This document shows, one piece after another, positions 33,428-41,324 of a DNA stretch of 42,090 nucleotides; the stretch's first letter is position 1, and each line of letters begins with the position of its first letter. The DNA lies in assembly GCA_945893045.1 (NCBI GenBank), contig CAMDEA010000064.1:1-42090 (forward strand), written 5' to 3'. Made by a program: the position numbers and the translations under genes. The notes below the pieces were generated by a model, which saw only the letters and a list, made by a program, of their open reading frames with translations, was not told where the DNA came from and did not search any database. The stretch comes from Planctomyces sp. SH-PL62. Its GTDB lineage: Bacteria > Planctomycetota > Planctomycetia > Planctomycetales > Planctomycetaceae.

Positions 33428-34864
33428 ATGCTCAGCGTGCTTGGCCAATCCGGAAAACTGTGTGATGGAGTCTCTCGCCGCGAGGCAATGCGAGTCGGCG
33501 GTCTTTCGCTGTTCGCGGGGATGAGCTTGCCGCGATTGCTCAGCGCGGCGGAATCAAATCCCTCGACGCGGATCGGCAAAGCGAAGTCCGTCATCCTGTT
33601 CAATTTGCTTGGTGGGCCTAGTCAGCAGGACATGCTGGATATGAAACCGGACGCGCCGGTCGAAGTCCGCGGCGAGTTTCAGCCGATCAGCACGTCGCTG
33701 CCGGGCCTGCATATTTGCGAGCACATGCCGAACACGGCAAAGGTCATGCACAAGGCGTGTCTGATTCGGTCGGTGACGCACGGCTACAACGCTCACAATC
33801 CGCTCAACGTTCTGACCGGATTCAGCGGCGGCCGATTCGATCAGTTGCGGCCGGAGCCAACCGACCCGCCCGATGTCGGTGCGGTCTGTCAGTATCTCAA
33901 GATGGGACCGCGCGACATGCCGGGTGCGGTTTGCATGCCGTGTTATCCCGGTTGGGGCGAGAGCGTGAATTATCCCGGCATCCGTCGCCCCGGCCCGTAC
34001 GGCGGGTTCCTCGGCAATCAGTACGACCCGCTCTTCAGCGTGTGCCAGCCGAAGTTTGACCGCGAACCGAAATTCGCGCACTACGATCCGGTGATCCCGA
34101 TGGGCGAACCGAAGCTGCCGTCGCTCGAAGAATTGCCCGGCATCACGATCAACCGTTTGGATCGGCGGCGTTCGATGCTCGAACAACTCGACACGCAGTT
34201 CGAGACGACCCGCCAATCAGGATCGCTCGACCGCCTGAGTCATTTTCAGCAGCGCGCGTTCGACATGCTCATCACCAGCAAGACGCGCGAGGCGTTTGAT
34301 CTGTCTCGCGAGTCAGATGCCACACGCGACCAATATGGCCGCACTTTGAGCGGATCGAGTTTGCTGGTCGCGCGGCGGTTGGTCGAAGTCGGCGTGCCGT
34401 TCATCAGCGTCCACGCGGAAATCTTCGGCAACAATGGTCATTCCTATGACATGCACGAGAACAATTTCGGAATGCTCAAACAATGCAACCTGCCGATCCT
34501 CGATCGAGCGTACCCCGCGCTGGTCGAAGACCTCGACTCGCGCGGCTTGCTGGACTCCACGCTGGTGATCGTGATGGGCGAGATGGGCCGTTCGCCCAGA
34601 GTCAACGGGAAGGCTGGCCGAGACCATTGGCCGCAGTGCGGTTTCAGTTTGCTCACCGGCGGCGGCGTGAAGCGCGGATGCGTTTTCGGAGAGAGCGACA
34701 AGCAAGCCGCATATCCCATCAGCCATCCGGTCTCGCCGGCTGACATCGTTGCCACGATTTATCAGTTGCTCGGCATCGACCCGCACCTGACCGTCCCGGA
34801 TCGTCTCAACCGCCCGACCCACATCGCACACGGCGGCGAACCGATCTGGGATGTGCTCGCGTGA
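33428..34864 (+). CDS. DUF1501 domain protein, Tat-exported (second copy)
   Basis: A 478-residue DUF1501 protein from a different subgroup than the one at 27543. The Tat signal is SRREAMRVGGLSLFAGMSLP (Arg17-Arg18). Body motifs: SVILFNLLGGPSQQDMLDMKP, SVTHGYNAHNPLNVLTG, DMHENNFGML, VIVMGEMGRSP and GRDHWPQCGFSLLTGGGVK. GGAGA lies upstream of ATG 33428. The common DUF1549/DUF1553 partner gene is missing here also. Reaction unknown; the alkaline-phosphatase-like fold suggests a hydrolase or lectin-like surface role. Confidence 0.92.
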   Translation: MLSVLGQSGKLCDGVSRREAMRVGGLSLFAGMSLPRLLSAAESNPSTRIGKAKSVILFNLLGGPSQQDMLDMKPDAPVEVRGEFQPISTSLPGLHICEHMPNTAKVMHKACLIRSVTHGYNAHNPLNVLTGFSGGRFDQLRPEPTDPPDVGAVCQYLKMGPRDMPGAVCMPCYPGWGESVNYPGIRRPGPYGGFLGNQYDPLFSVCQPKFDREPKFAHYDPVIPMGEPKLPSLEELPGITINRLDRRRSMLEQLDTQFETTRQSGSLDRLSHFQQRAFDMLITSKTREAFDLSRESDATRDQYGRTLSGSSLLVARRLVEVGVPFISVHAEIFGNNGHSYDMHENNFGMLKQCNLPILDRAYPALVEDLDSRGLLDSTLVIVMGEMGRSPRVNGKAGRDHWPQCGFSLLTGGGVKRGCVFGESDKQAAYPISHPVSPADIVATIYQLLGIDPHLTVPDRLNRPTHIAHGGEPIWDVLA

Positions 34865-34873
34865 GCGACACAC

Positions 34874-34931
34874 TAACCCGACGCGGAAGCGAGGCGAAGG
34901 GTGAACCCGCCCTCGCTTGCGCGTTGGGTTA
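34874..34931. repeat. Palindromic element of the TAACCC family, diverged copy
   Basis: TAACCCGACGCGGAAGCGAGG...CCTCGCTTGCGCGTTGGGTTA, arms with several mismatches and a short loop. It starts 9 nt after the DUF1501 stop codon. Confidence 0.78.
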
Positions 34932-34936
34932 GCTCA

Positions 34937-35059
34937 GATTATTCATGGCCGCGATGTAACCCGAAGCGTCAACGAGGGAGTCATCACAAACTCCCTCGCT
35001 GACGCTTCGGGTTACATCGCAGCACGCGGCTCTCCCCGATGAGTAGGCCATGAATAATC
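34937..35059. repeat. Nested palindromes containing a TAACCCGAAGCGT copy
   Basis: Outer 14-nt arms GATTATTCATGGCC (34937-34950) and GGCCATGAATAATC (35046-35059) enclose a palindrome with GCGATG-TAACCCGAAGCGTCAACGAGG type arms at 34951-34976 and 34995-35020. It separates the convergent DUF1501 and amidohydrolase genes. Confidence 0.85.
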
Positions 35060-35063
35060 ACGG

Positions 35064-36221
35064 TTAGTGCTTTGGCAGCGTCCCGATTCGTCGTCCCGCA
35101 CGGAAGCAGTGCCGCACCTCGAAGCTTCGCCGACCGATCTCGGTTACGCCTTCTGAGTCCGTCAGTGGAAACTCGCCATCGACGATATCCAGCACGGTGA
35201 TGTCCGCGCACGCTCCGGGCTTGAGCGTCCCGATTTCGTCCGCCATGCCGAGCCACGCCGCACACGTTGTCGTCGAGCGACGGATGATTTCCGGAACGCT
35301 CATGCCCAGATGCAGGAACTTGCTGAGCGTCGTGACCAAATCGAACACCGGGCCATGCACGTTGTAGGTGTGCAAGTCGCTGCCGAGGAAATCGGGCAGG
35401 ACGCCTTGGTCGAGCATCGCTCGCGTGACGCGCCATGCGAAACTGCCGGAGCCGTGGCCGACGTCGAGCAGCACCCCCTCACGCTGTTTCTCGCGGACGA
35501 TCGAGCAGACCTGCGTGTGATCATCAACCAGCTTGCAGTTCTTGTCGTGATAACAGTGAGTCATCACATCGCCGCTGCGCAACGTCTCGAAAAGATGCTC
35601 GATCCGCAGCGATGAGTTCGCCGGATGTACGACCAGAGGCAGTTTCGTCGCATCGGCCGCCAACCGGGCACGCCGTAAACCCTCCGCCTCGTTCTTGCCG
35701 CCGTTCGAGATGTTGTCCATGCAACGCACCTTGATGCCGGCCACGCAATCGCGATGCTTCTCGACCGCTTCGACGCAGCCTTCGACGTCGCAGTACGCGA
35801 TATCCCACAACTCACCGAGCGCCGGTTTTGTGTCGTTGCTGCTGATCAGCCCCTGCCCGGCAATCAGCATCAGCGCTTTGACGCGCGTCTTCGCCGTGTC
35901 GATCACAAACCGCCGAAAGCCATCGAAGATCAACCCACCCGCCGTGCCGAAATCCAGCACCGTCGTCACTCCGCGAGCCAAACACGTCTCGTCGGGATCA
36001 ACGCCAAAGTTGCTGACTCCCGGAAAGACATGCACATGAAAGTCGATCAACCCTGGCACGACCAACAGACCGGCGCAATCGAGAGTCTGCTGGGCCACGA
36101 CCGGCGCGGCCGGATCGAGGATCGCCGCCACACGGCCCCCTTGCAGAGCGACATTCCGGCGTGCATTCAATCCGACCGTTGGATCAATCACGGTGCCGTT
36201 GATGAGCACGAAGTCGTACAT
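35064..36221 (-). CDS. Amidohydrolase/deacetylase family metallohydrolase
   Basis: A 385-residue TIM-barrel metal-dependent hydrolase related to dihydroorotase and to the EF_0837-type deacetylases. Visible metal ligands: HVH in LIDFHVHVFPG (His62, His64), Lys164 in GIKVRCM as the probable carboxylated lysine bridging two metals, histidines in LVVHPANSS and MTHCYHDKN, and the Asp in LGSDLHTYN. The C-terminus has the LKPGACADITVLD strand of the small beta domain. The substrate is unknown. ATG 36221 is chosen by the family start (YDFVLINGTVIDP); the ribosome-binding site is weak. A terminator lies 58 nt upstream, separating it from uvrD. Confidence 0.9.
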   Translation of the reverse strand: MYDFVLINGTVIDPTVGLNARRNVALQGGRVAAILDPAAPVVAQQTLDCAGLLVVPGLIDFHVHVFPGVSNFGVDPDETCLARGVTTVLDFGTAGGLIFDGFRRFVIDTAKTRVKALMLIAGQGLISSNDTKPALGELWDIAYCDVEGCVEAVEKHRDCVAGIKVRCMDNISNGGKNEAEGLRRARLAADATKLPLVVHPANSSLRIEHLFETLRSGDVMTHCYHDKNCKLVDDHTQVCSIVREKQREGVLLDVGHGSGSFAWRVTRAMLDQGVLPDFLGSDLHTYNVHGPVFDLVTTLSKFLHLGMSVPEIIRRSTTTCAAWLGMADEIGTLKPGACADITVLDIVDGEFPLTDSEGVTEIGRRSFEVRHCFRAGRRIGTLPKH

Positions 36222-36278
36222 AGCGACTCTCAGCCTTTCCAAAAAAACCTTCGAGATATCGAGAATTGAGCAAACAAT

Positions 36279-36309
36279 AAAAAACCACTTGCGTCATCAA
36301 CGCAAGTGG
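36279..36309 (-). terminator. Strong intrinsic terminator, minus strand
   Basis: CCACTTGCGT (36285-36294) pairs perfectly with ACGCAAGTGG (36300-36309) around a 5-nt loop, followed on the minus strand by six U. It lies 220 nt past the uvrD stop and 58 nt before the amidohydrolase start, so it ends either a long uvrD 3' untranslated region or a separate short transcript. Confidence 0.88.
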
Positions 36310-36529
36310 CTTGAAAGTGGAGGCGGGGGAATCGAAACGGATTCGACAACGAGCGTCAATGCAGTGGGCGGCGAACCCGTGTTCGCTGCGAGTGGTCTCG
36401 GCGAGCAGGCCGGTTGTTGCGGTGACGTGGTTGTGATTCATCGCGCCGTTCGGCGTCATCGCCAGACATTCGCGAGGCCAGAATGAAATTTGAAGACCTG
36501 AGCCCTGCGCTTCTGGCTCGCACGATGTC
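36310..36529 (-). other. Non-coding spacer between uvrD and its distal terminator
   Basis: 220 bp with no convincing gene. It holds small hairpins, for example GCGAAC-CCGT-GTTCGC at about 36371-36386 and GAATC-GAAACG-GATTC at about 36329-36344. It could be a 3' untranslated region or a small RNA of the minus strand ending at 36279. No known RNA family is recognised. Confidence 0.4.
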
Positions 36530-38944
36530 TCATCGCAGACCGACGGGTGTCAGGGGGCATTTGTCGGTGACGAAGGTTTCGGTGCGGTCGTCTTGATCGA
36601 AGCGGACAATGACCGTTTGGCGTTTCATCATGCGGCCGACGTCCACGACTTTGCCCACACCGTATCGCGGATGCCGCACCGCGTCGCCGACTGCGAAGAG
36701 AGTTGCGGCTTCCGAATCCTCGGCGTGTGAGCGGAGCAATGCTGCTCCGGTCGTGACTTTCGATTTTAATGCGACGGGGTCGGGAGTCTTTTTCGAGTCG
36801 GCGGGGAAAGCGCTTGAATCGTCGGACGGTTCCTCGTCTGCCGACTCGAAAAAGACTCCCGACCCCTTTGGTGCAACTGGCGGCGCGGCCGCGCCGAAAT
36901 CGAAGTCCAGCCAGTCGTTGTTCGGGACTTCCTGGCTGTCCTCTTCCATGAACGGATCTGCTTTTCTACCTGACCACTGACCACTGACCACTGACCTCTG
37001 CGATGTGTGGTCGATCTCTGCGCATTCGATCTCGGTCTCGAATTGACTGCGGATGGTGCGCAGCGGGCGGCCGAAGGAATAACGCTCGACGGTGGTGGTC
37101 AGGTGCAACTGTTTCATCGCGCGGGTCACGCCGACGAAGAGCAGGCGGCGTTCTTCTTCCAGAGCCATCTGCATGCGGCGGAGGTCTTCTTGCTCGTACA
37201 TCGCGCGTTCGTGCGGGATCAGGTTTTGCTCGAAGCCGACGATGTAGACGACCGGGAATTCAAGTCCCTTCGCGGCGTGCAACGTCATCAGCGTGACCTT
37301 GCCGGACGATTCATCGACCGCGTCGAGGTCGCTGACCAGCGAGGTCGTTTCGAGAAACGCTTGCAGCGAGCGGCCTTCGCCCGCTTGTTCGTCAAACTGC
37401 TGAGCGGACAGCACGAGTTCCAGCACGTTGCCGAGTCGTTGCTGCTCCTGTTCGTCGTCGCTCTCACGCCAGCCGTCTCCGTAACTGGTCTCCGAGAGGA
37501 CTGCGCGCAGCAACTCGGCAACCGGGCCGGTCGCATTGTCGCGCAGGTGCTTCATCACCTCGGCGAATGCGAGCAACGCTTTGGTCGGTGCGGCGGAGAG
37601 CTCGGGAATCTCTTTCGCGTGTTCGGCGGCTTCGGGCAGCGTCAGTTCGTGTTTGTTGGCGAAACGTGTCAGCTTTTCGAGAGTGCTCTTGCCGATGCCG
37701 CGCGGCGGGTTGTTGATGATCCGCAAACAGGCGGCGCGGTCAGCCGGGTTCTCGATCGTCCGTAGATAGGCCAGCATGTCTTTGACTTCGGCCCGATCGT
37801 AGAAGGCGAGTCCGGCGGCGACTTGATAGGGCACATGGTTCCGGCCGAGAGCGAGTTCGATCTCGCGCGACAGCCAGTTGACGCGGTAGAAGATTGCGAC
37901 GTCGGACCATTCCCAGACACCCGCCTCGATGTCGCGGCGAATCTGTGAGGCGATTTCTTCCGCCTCGTCTTTGCCGGTCAGAAAGCGGTGCAGTTTGACG
38001 TCGTCGCCCGACTCGTTGTCGGTCTTCAGTCGTTTCGCTTTGCGATGGACGTTGTGCTCGATCAGTTTGTCGGCGACGCGCAGGATGGCTTTTGTGCTGC
38101 GGAAGTTTTCCTCCAGCCGCACGACCTGGGCGTCCGGGTAGTCTGACTCGAACCGCAAGATGTTGTCGATCCGAGCGCCGCGCCAGCCGTAGATCGACTG
38201 GTCGGGATCACCGGTCACGCACAGGTTCGGGATGTCGTGAGCCAATGCCCGGATGATTTCGTATTGGGCCTTGTTCGTGTCTTGGTACTCATCGACCAGG
38301 ATGAACTGGTACTGGTGATCGAGTTCGCTGCGCAGTTCCGGGTTGCTTTGCAGGAGCGAGACGACGTGCAGCAGCAGATCGTCGAAATCAACGGCGTTCG
38401 ATTCGCGCAGACGTTTTTGATATTCCGGATAGATGCGCGCGGTGACGACGGTTTTGAAATCCATCGTCGCCTGCTCGTGGCGAGCGGCTTCGACGATGTC
38501 CGGGGTGATGAGATCGTTCTTCATCTTGCTGATGGCCGCGTTGATCTTAGCGGGCGCGTACTGCGTCGAATCCAGATCCAGGTCGCTGAGCGCTCGCTTA
38601 ATCAGCCCACGCTGGTCGTCGGTGTCGAAGATCGTGAAATTGCTGTGCAGTCCGACGAGTTCGGCGTACTCGCGCAGCAGCCGAGCACAGAAGCGGTGAA
38701 ACGTGCTGACCCAAACTCGCGAACCGGGGACGAGCGTTTCGACACGGTGCGCCATTTCCTCGGCGGCTTTGTTCGTGAACGTGAGAGCCAGCATACGTCG
38801 CGGTGACACGCCCCGTTCGATCAGCCGCGCGATGCGCTGTGTGATGACCCGCGTCTTTCCAGAGCCGGGGCCGGCCAGTACGAGCAACGGTCCCTCGAAG
38901 TGCTCGACGGCTTGTCGCTGAAATTCGGTCAGACGGCTCTGCAC
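36530..38944 (-). CDS. UvrD/PcrA-type superfamily I DNA helicase
   Basis: A 3'-5' DNA helicase of 804 residues for repair and replication restart. Walker A AGPGSGKT is at 24-31, followed by LTFTNKAAEEM, STFHRFCARLL, DEYQDTN, GDPDQSIYGWRGA, the YRVNWLSREIE segment, TLMTLHAAKGLEFPVV and the final VGVTRAMKQL motif VI. A C-terminal Tudor-like module of the PcrA/UvrD type (FAVGDAVRHPRYGVGKVVDVG) is at about 753-804. GTG 38944 has GGGAG 7 nt upstream and starts just before the first helicase motif. The linker between helicase core and C-terminal module, about residues 650-723, is made of two repeat elements read in frame. Confidence 0.96.
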   Translation of the reverse strand: MQSRLTEFQRQAVEHFEGPLLVLAGPGSGKTRVITQRIARLIERGVSPRRMLALTFTNKAAEEMAHRVETLVPGSRVWVSTFHRFCARLLREYAELVGLHSNFTIFDTDDQRGLIKRALSDLDLDSTQYAPAKINAAISKMKNDLITPDIVEAARHEQATMDFKTVVTARIYPEYQKRLRESNAVDFDDLLLHVVSLLQSNPELRSELDHQYQFILVDEYQDTNKAQYEIIRALAHDIPNLCVTGDPDQSIYGWRGARIDNILRFESDYPDAQVVRLEENFRSTKAILRVADKLIEHNVHRKAKRLKTDNESGDDVKLHRFLTGKDEAEEIASQIRRDIEAGVWEWSDVAIFYRVNWLSREIELALGRNHVPYQVAAGLAFYDRAEVKDMLAYLRTIENPADRAACLRIINNPPRGIGKSTLEKLTRFANKHELTLPEAAEHAKEIPELSAAPTKALLAFAEVMKHLRDNATGPVAELLRAVLSETSYGDGWRESDDEQEQQRLGNVLELVLSAQQFDEQAGEGRSLQAFLETTSLVSDLDAVDESSGKVTLMTLHAAKGLEFPVVYIVGFEQNLIPHERAMYEQEDLRRMQMALEEERRLLFVGVTRAMKQLHLTTTVERYSFGRPLRTIRSQFETEIECAEIDHTSQRSVVSGQWSGRKADPFMEEDSQEVPNNDWLDFDFGAAAPPVAPKGSGVFFESADEEPSDDSSAFPADSKKTPDPVALKSKVTTGAALLRSHAEDSEAATLFAVGDAVRHPRYGVGKVVDVGRMMKRQTVIVRFDQDDRTETFVTDKCPLTPVGLR
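36776..36866. repeat. Palindromic element inside uvrD, GGGGTCGGGAGTC family copy 3
   Basis: 27-nt perfect arms at 36776-36802 and 36840-36866, 37-nt loop. Read on the minus strand it encodes GSGVFFESADEEP...KKTPDP, about residues 693-723. The inner arm (CGAGTCGGC) differs from the other two copies. Confidence 0.9.
36971..36996. repeat. Tandem repeat of TGACCAC inside uvrD
   Basis: The 7-mer CACTGAC is repeated about 3.5 times; on the coding strand it reads TCAGTGG units encoding SVVSGQWSG, about residues 650-658. It lies in the same variable linker as the palindrome at 36776. Confidence 0.8.
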
Positions 38945-38960
38945 AACGGAACTCCCTCAC

Positions 38961-39013
38961 GTGGCGGAGTCGCTCCGCGACTCCGAACCGAGTTGCGGAG
39001 CAACTCGGCTACG
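38961..39013. repeat. Double hairpin upstream of uvrD
   Basis: GGAGTCG-CTCCG-CGACTCC (38966-38984) is followed by CGAGTTG-CGGAG-CAACTCG (38989-39007). The whole block also forms an imperfect GTGGC...GGCTAC palindrome. It lies 22 nt upstream of the uvrD start in the gap to a divergent gene. Confidence 0.8.
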
Positions 39014-39079
39014 ATGACTCCCTTTCGGACGGGCCGGACTATAAAAGTTGTCTTCCCTCGGAACTAGGAAGTTCGCGCT

Positions 39080-40000
39080 ATGCCACCTCGCCGCCGGATC
39101 GTCTCCCTTCTGCCGAGTGCGACCGAAATTGTCGCCGCCCTCGGAATGCTCGATCAACTTGTCGGCCGGTCGCATGAATGCGATTTTCCGGCAGAGGTGC
39201 AGGGGCTGCCGATCTGCTGCCGGCCGCGCATCGACGTGACGAAGTCGGGAGCGGAGATCGACCGGCAAGTGAAAGACTCGTTGCGGGCCGGCTTGTCGGT
39301 CTTTGACGTGGATACCGCGTTGCTGCGCGAATTGCGTCCCGACGTGATCCTGACGCAGACCCAATGCGATGTGTGCGCTGTGACTCCGGAAGACCTCGAA
39401 GCCGAGCTGACTCAAGGGGACTGCAACCCCAGCGTGATTGACCTCAACCCGCAGAATCTCGAACGATTTTTCGGCGACATCCATGTGGTGGCCATCGCGC
39501 TGCATGTGCCCGACCGTGGCCACCAATTGGTTGTCGAGTTGCGCGGCGGCTTTGAAAGCTTGCGTTTCCAAACGTCCAAACGACGCCGTAAACCGACGGT
39601 CGCTTGTCTCGAATGGTTTGAACCACTCATGGTCGCCGGCAACTGGGTTCCTGAGCTTGCGGAGATCTCCGGCGGCGTCAGCGTGGGTGCTGTGGCCGGC
39701 CAGCACTCACCGTGGTTCGATTGGCAGCAACTTCTCGAAGCCGATCCCGAAGTTCTGGTGCTGATGCCGTGCGGTTGGGACATCGCGCGGGCTCGGACCG
39801 AGTCCGCCGTGCTGGTGTCCGATCCACGTTGGGCTCAGCTATCGGCCGTTCGCGCGGGCAAAGTGTTCGTGACCGACGGTCATCAATTCTTCAATCGCCC
39901 AGGGCCGCGGCTCTTGGAGTCCGCTCAGATCCTGGCGGAGATCCTGCATCCAGATGCGTGCAACTTCGGACATCGCGATCGAAATTGGGAGAAGCTATGA
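39080..40000 (+). CDS. BtuF-like cobalamin/siderophore-type substrate-binding protein
   Basis: A 306-residue protein of the periplasmic-binding-protein class III fold: RRIVSLLPSATEIVAALGM at the start, LVGRSHECDFP, LRPDVILTQTQCDVCAV, the long linker helix region, then VLVLMPCGWDI and the closing ILAEILHP. This matches cobalamin-binding proteins of the BtuF/helical-backbone group. No signal peptide is present (the start is MPPRRRIVSL), and no btuC/btuD lies nearby, so a cytoplasmic or non-classical role is possible. AGGAAG lies upstream of the ATG. Its stop overlaps the start of the next gene by 4 nt (ATGA), which indicates translational coupling. Confidence 0.85.
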   Translation: MPPRRRIVSLLPSATEIVAALGMLDQLVGRSHECDFPAEVQGLPICCRPRIDVTKSGAEIDRQVKDSLRAGLSVFDVDTALLRELRPDVILTQTQCDVCAVTPEDLEAELTQGDCNPSVIDLNPQNLERFFGDIHVVAIALHVPDRGHQLVVELRGGFESLRFQTSKRRRKPTVACLEWFEPLMVAGNWVPELAEISGGVSVGAVAGQHSPWFDWQQLLEADPEVLVLMPCGWDIARARTESAVLVSDPRWAQLSAVRAGKVFVTDGHQFFNRPGPRLLESAQILAEILHPDACNFGHRDRNWEKL

Positions 40001-41115
40001 ATTGGTTATTGGTCATTGGTCGTTGGTCATTGGTGATTCTGACGCTGTCGCCGCTGTTTCGGGCCGAGTTGATCGCCGGTGAAGTGAGTACGTTCGCCGG
40101 GACCGGCAAGAAGGAGTATTCGGGGGATGGCGGCCTTGCGCGCGAGGCGGGGGCGGGTGAGCCGTATGGTCTGACGATCGGCCCAGACGGCGCACTTTAC
40201 TTCTGCGACATCGCCTTTCACGTCATCCGCAAAGTCGACAAGGAAGGACGCATCTCAACGGTCGCAGGCTCTGGCAAAAAAGGCTATGCCGGAGACGGTG
40301 GGGCCGCGACGAAGGCGCTATTGGCTGAGCCATACGAAATCAAATTCGACGCAGACAGTTCGATGTATTTCGTCGAGATGATGAACAACCTCGTTCGCAA
40401 GGTGGATCAGTCGGGCGCGATTAGCACGGTCGCCGGGACCGGCAAGGCGGGCTTCAGCGGCGATGAGGGACCGGCTCGCGAATCGACGTTGAACAAGCCG
40501 CATTCGATTGCGCTGGATGGCAAAGGGATGCTCTTTATCTGCGACATCGGCAACCATCGAGTGCGCCGAGTCGATCTGAAATCTGGCCTCGTGACGACGC
40601 TCACTGGCAACGGCGAGAAGGCGGTTCCGAAAGACGGAGCCTCATTCGTCAACGCGCCGGTCTCTGGCCCGCGCGCGTTAGATTTTGGACCGCACGGAGA
40701 ATTGGTCCTCGCCCTGCGCGAAGGGAACTCGGTCTATCGTCTCGATTTGGCGCAACGGCAGTTCGTGCATTTAGCCGGCACAGGGAAACCAGGTTTCACG
40801 GGCGATGGCGGCCCGGCTCGCGTCGCGGCGCTGTCCGGTCCGAAGGGAGTCGCGGTCGCACCAAATGGCGACATCTATTTGGCCGACACCGAGAGTCACA
40901 CGGTGCGCGTCATTCGTCATCACAACGCGATCATCGAGACTGTTGTCGGCGACGGCAAAAAGCATGACGGACCGGATGGCGATCCGAAGTTGTGCGGGCT
41001 GGCTCGGCCACATGGCGTCTGCGTGGACTCGGCCGGCAACGTCTTCATCGGCGACAGCGAAAATTATCGGGTCCGCAAATTGGCGGTGCGGTCACCGAAC
41101 CCGATCCCCAAATAA
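39997..41115 (+). CDS. Exported NHL-repeat beta-propeller protein
   Basis: A 372-residue protein with an N-terminal hydrophobic signal (about 1-27, MNWLLVIGRWSLVILTLSPL) and then six NHL-type blades. Each opens with a glycine-rich turn such as STVAGTGKAGFSGDEGPA, followed by a PxGIAxD-like strand and an IRKVD or VRRVD end; the turns start near residues 30, 82, 134, 190, 246 and 305. Six blades close a beta-propeller, usually a binding scaffold in the periplasm or on the surface. GGGAG lies before ATG 39997. It is coupled to the upstream BtuF-like gene. The signal peptide is encoded by a tandem repeat (40003-40040). Confidence 0.88.
   Translation: MNWLLVIGRWSLVILTLSPLFRAELIAGEVSTFAGTGKKEYSGDGGLAREAGAGEPYGLTIGPDGALYFCDIAFHVIRKVDKEGRISTVAGSGKKGYAGDGGAATKALLAEPYEIKFDADSSMYFVEMMNNLVRKVDQSGAISTVAGTGKAGFSGDEGPARESTLNKPHSIALDGKGMLFICDIGNHRVRRVDLKSGLVTTLTGNGEKAVPKDGASFVNAPVSGPRALDFGPHGELVLALREGNSVYRLDLAQRQFVHLAGTGKPGFTGDGGPARVAALSGPKGVAVAPNGDIYLADTESHTVRVIRHHNAIIETVVGDGKKHDGPDGDPKLCGLARPHGVCVDSAGNVFIGDSENYRVRKLAVRSPNPIPK
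40003..40040. repeat. Tandem TTGGTCA repeat forming a signal-peptide core
   Basis: TTGGTTA, TTGGTCA, TTGGTCG, TTGGTCA and TTGGTGA follow one another. In frame they give LLVIGRWSLVI, the hydrophobic core of the NHL protein's signal peptide. Confidence 0.78.
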
Positions 41116-41159
41116 GAACCGCACTGGTCGGTTCGAGGGGCAACCGACCAGCGCGGTTC
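41116..41159. repeat. Hairpin after the NHL gene
   Basis: 18-nt arms GAACCGCACTGGTCGGTT (41116-41133) and its near complement (41142-41159), one mismatch, 8-nt loop, starting directly after the stop codon. There is no long U-run; a barrier or factor-dependent terminator is likely. Confidence 0.7.
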
Positions 41160-41222
41160 AGAAAAACGCATGTCGCGACACTCGAAGATTCGACGAACCT
41201 GTCTGGGATCGCAGTGCGCAGG

Positions 41223-41257
41223 AAAAAGCCCCGAGGTGGCTTTGAGCACCTCGGGGC
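41223..41257 (-). terminator. Intrinsic terminator of the pilin-like gene
   Basis: GCCCCGAGGTG (41228-41238) pairs with CACCTCGGGGC (41247-41257), and five U follow on the minus strand. It lies about 70 nt past the stop of the pilin-like gene. Confidence 0.88.
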
Positions 41258-41324
41258 GGATTCGTCACTGGAGCAGTTGATTGCCAATCGCATCCAGCAG
41301 TCGTGTCAACTCAGGCAACCAGGA

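Noticed and set aside
36316..36360. tmRNA-like or tRNA-like signature (GGAGGCGGGGGAATC, GGATTCGAC)
   Set aside because: No tag-peptide frame, no matching acceptor-stem partner and no TTCRANY arm with a complementary stem were found on either strand within 400 nt.
36193..36486. A 97-codon plus-strand frame between the amidohydrolase and uvrD genes
   Set aside because: It runs through a clear minus-strand terminator and has no ribosome-binding site or recognisable domain.
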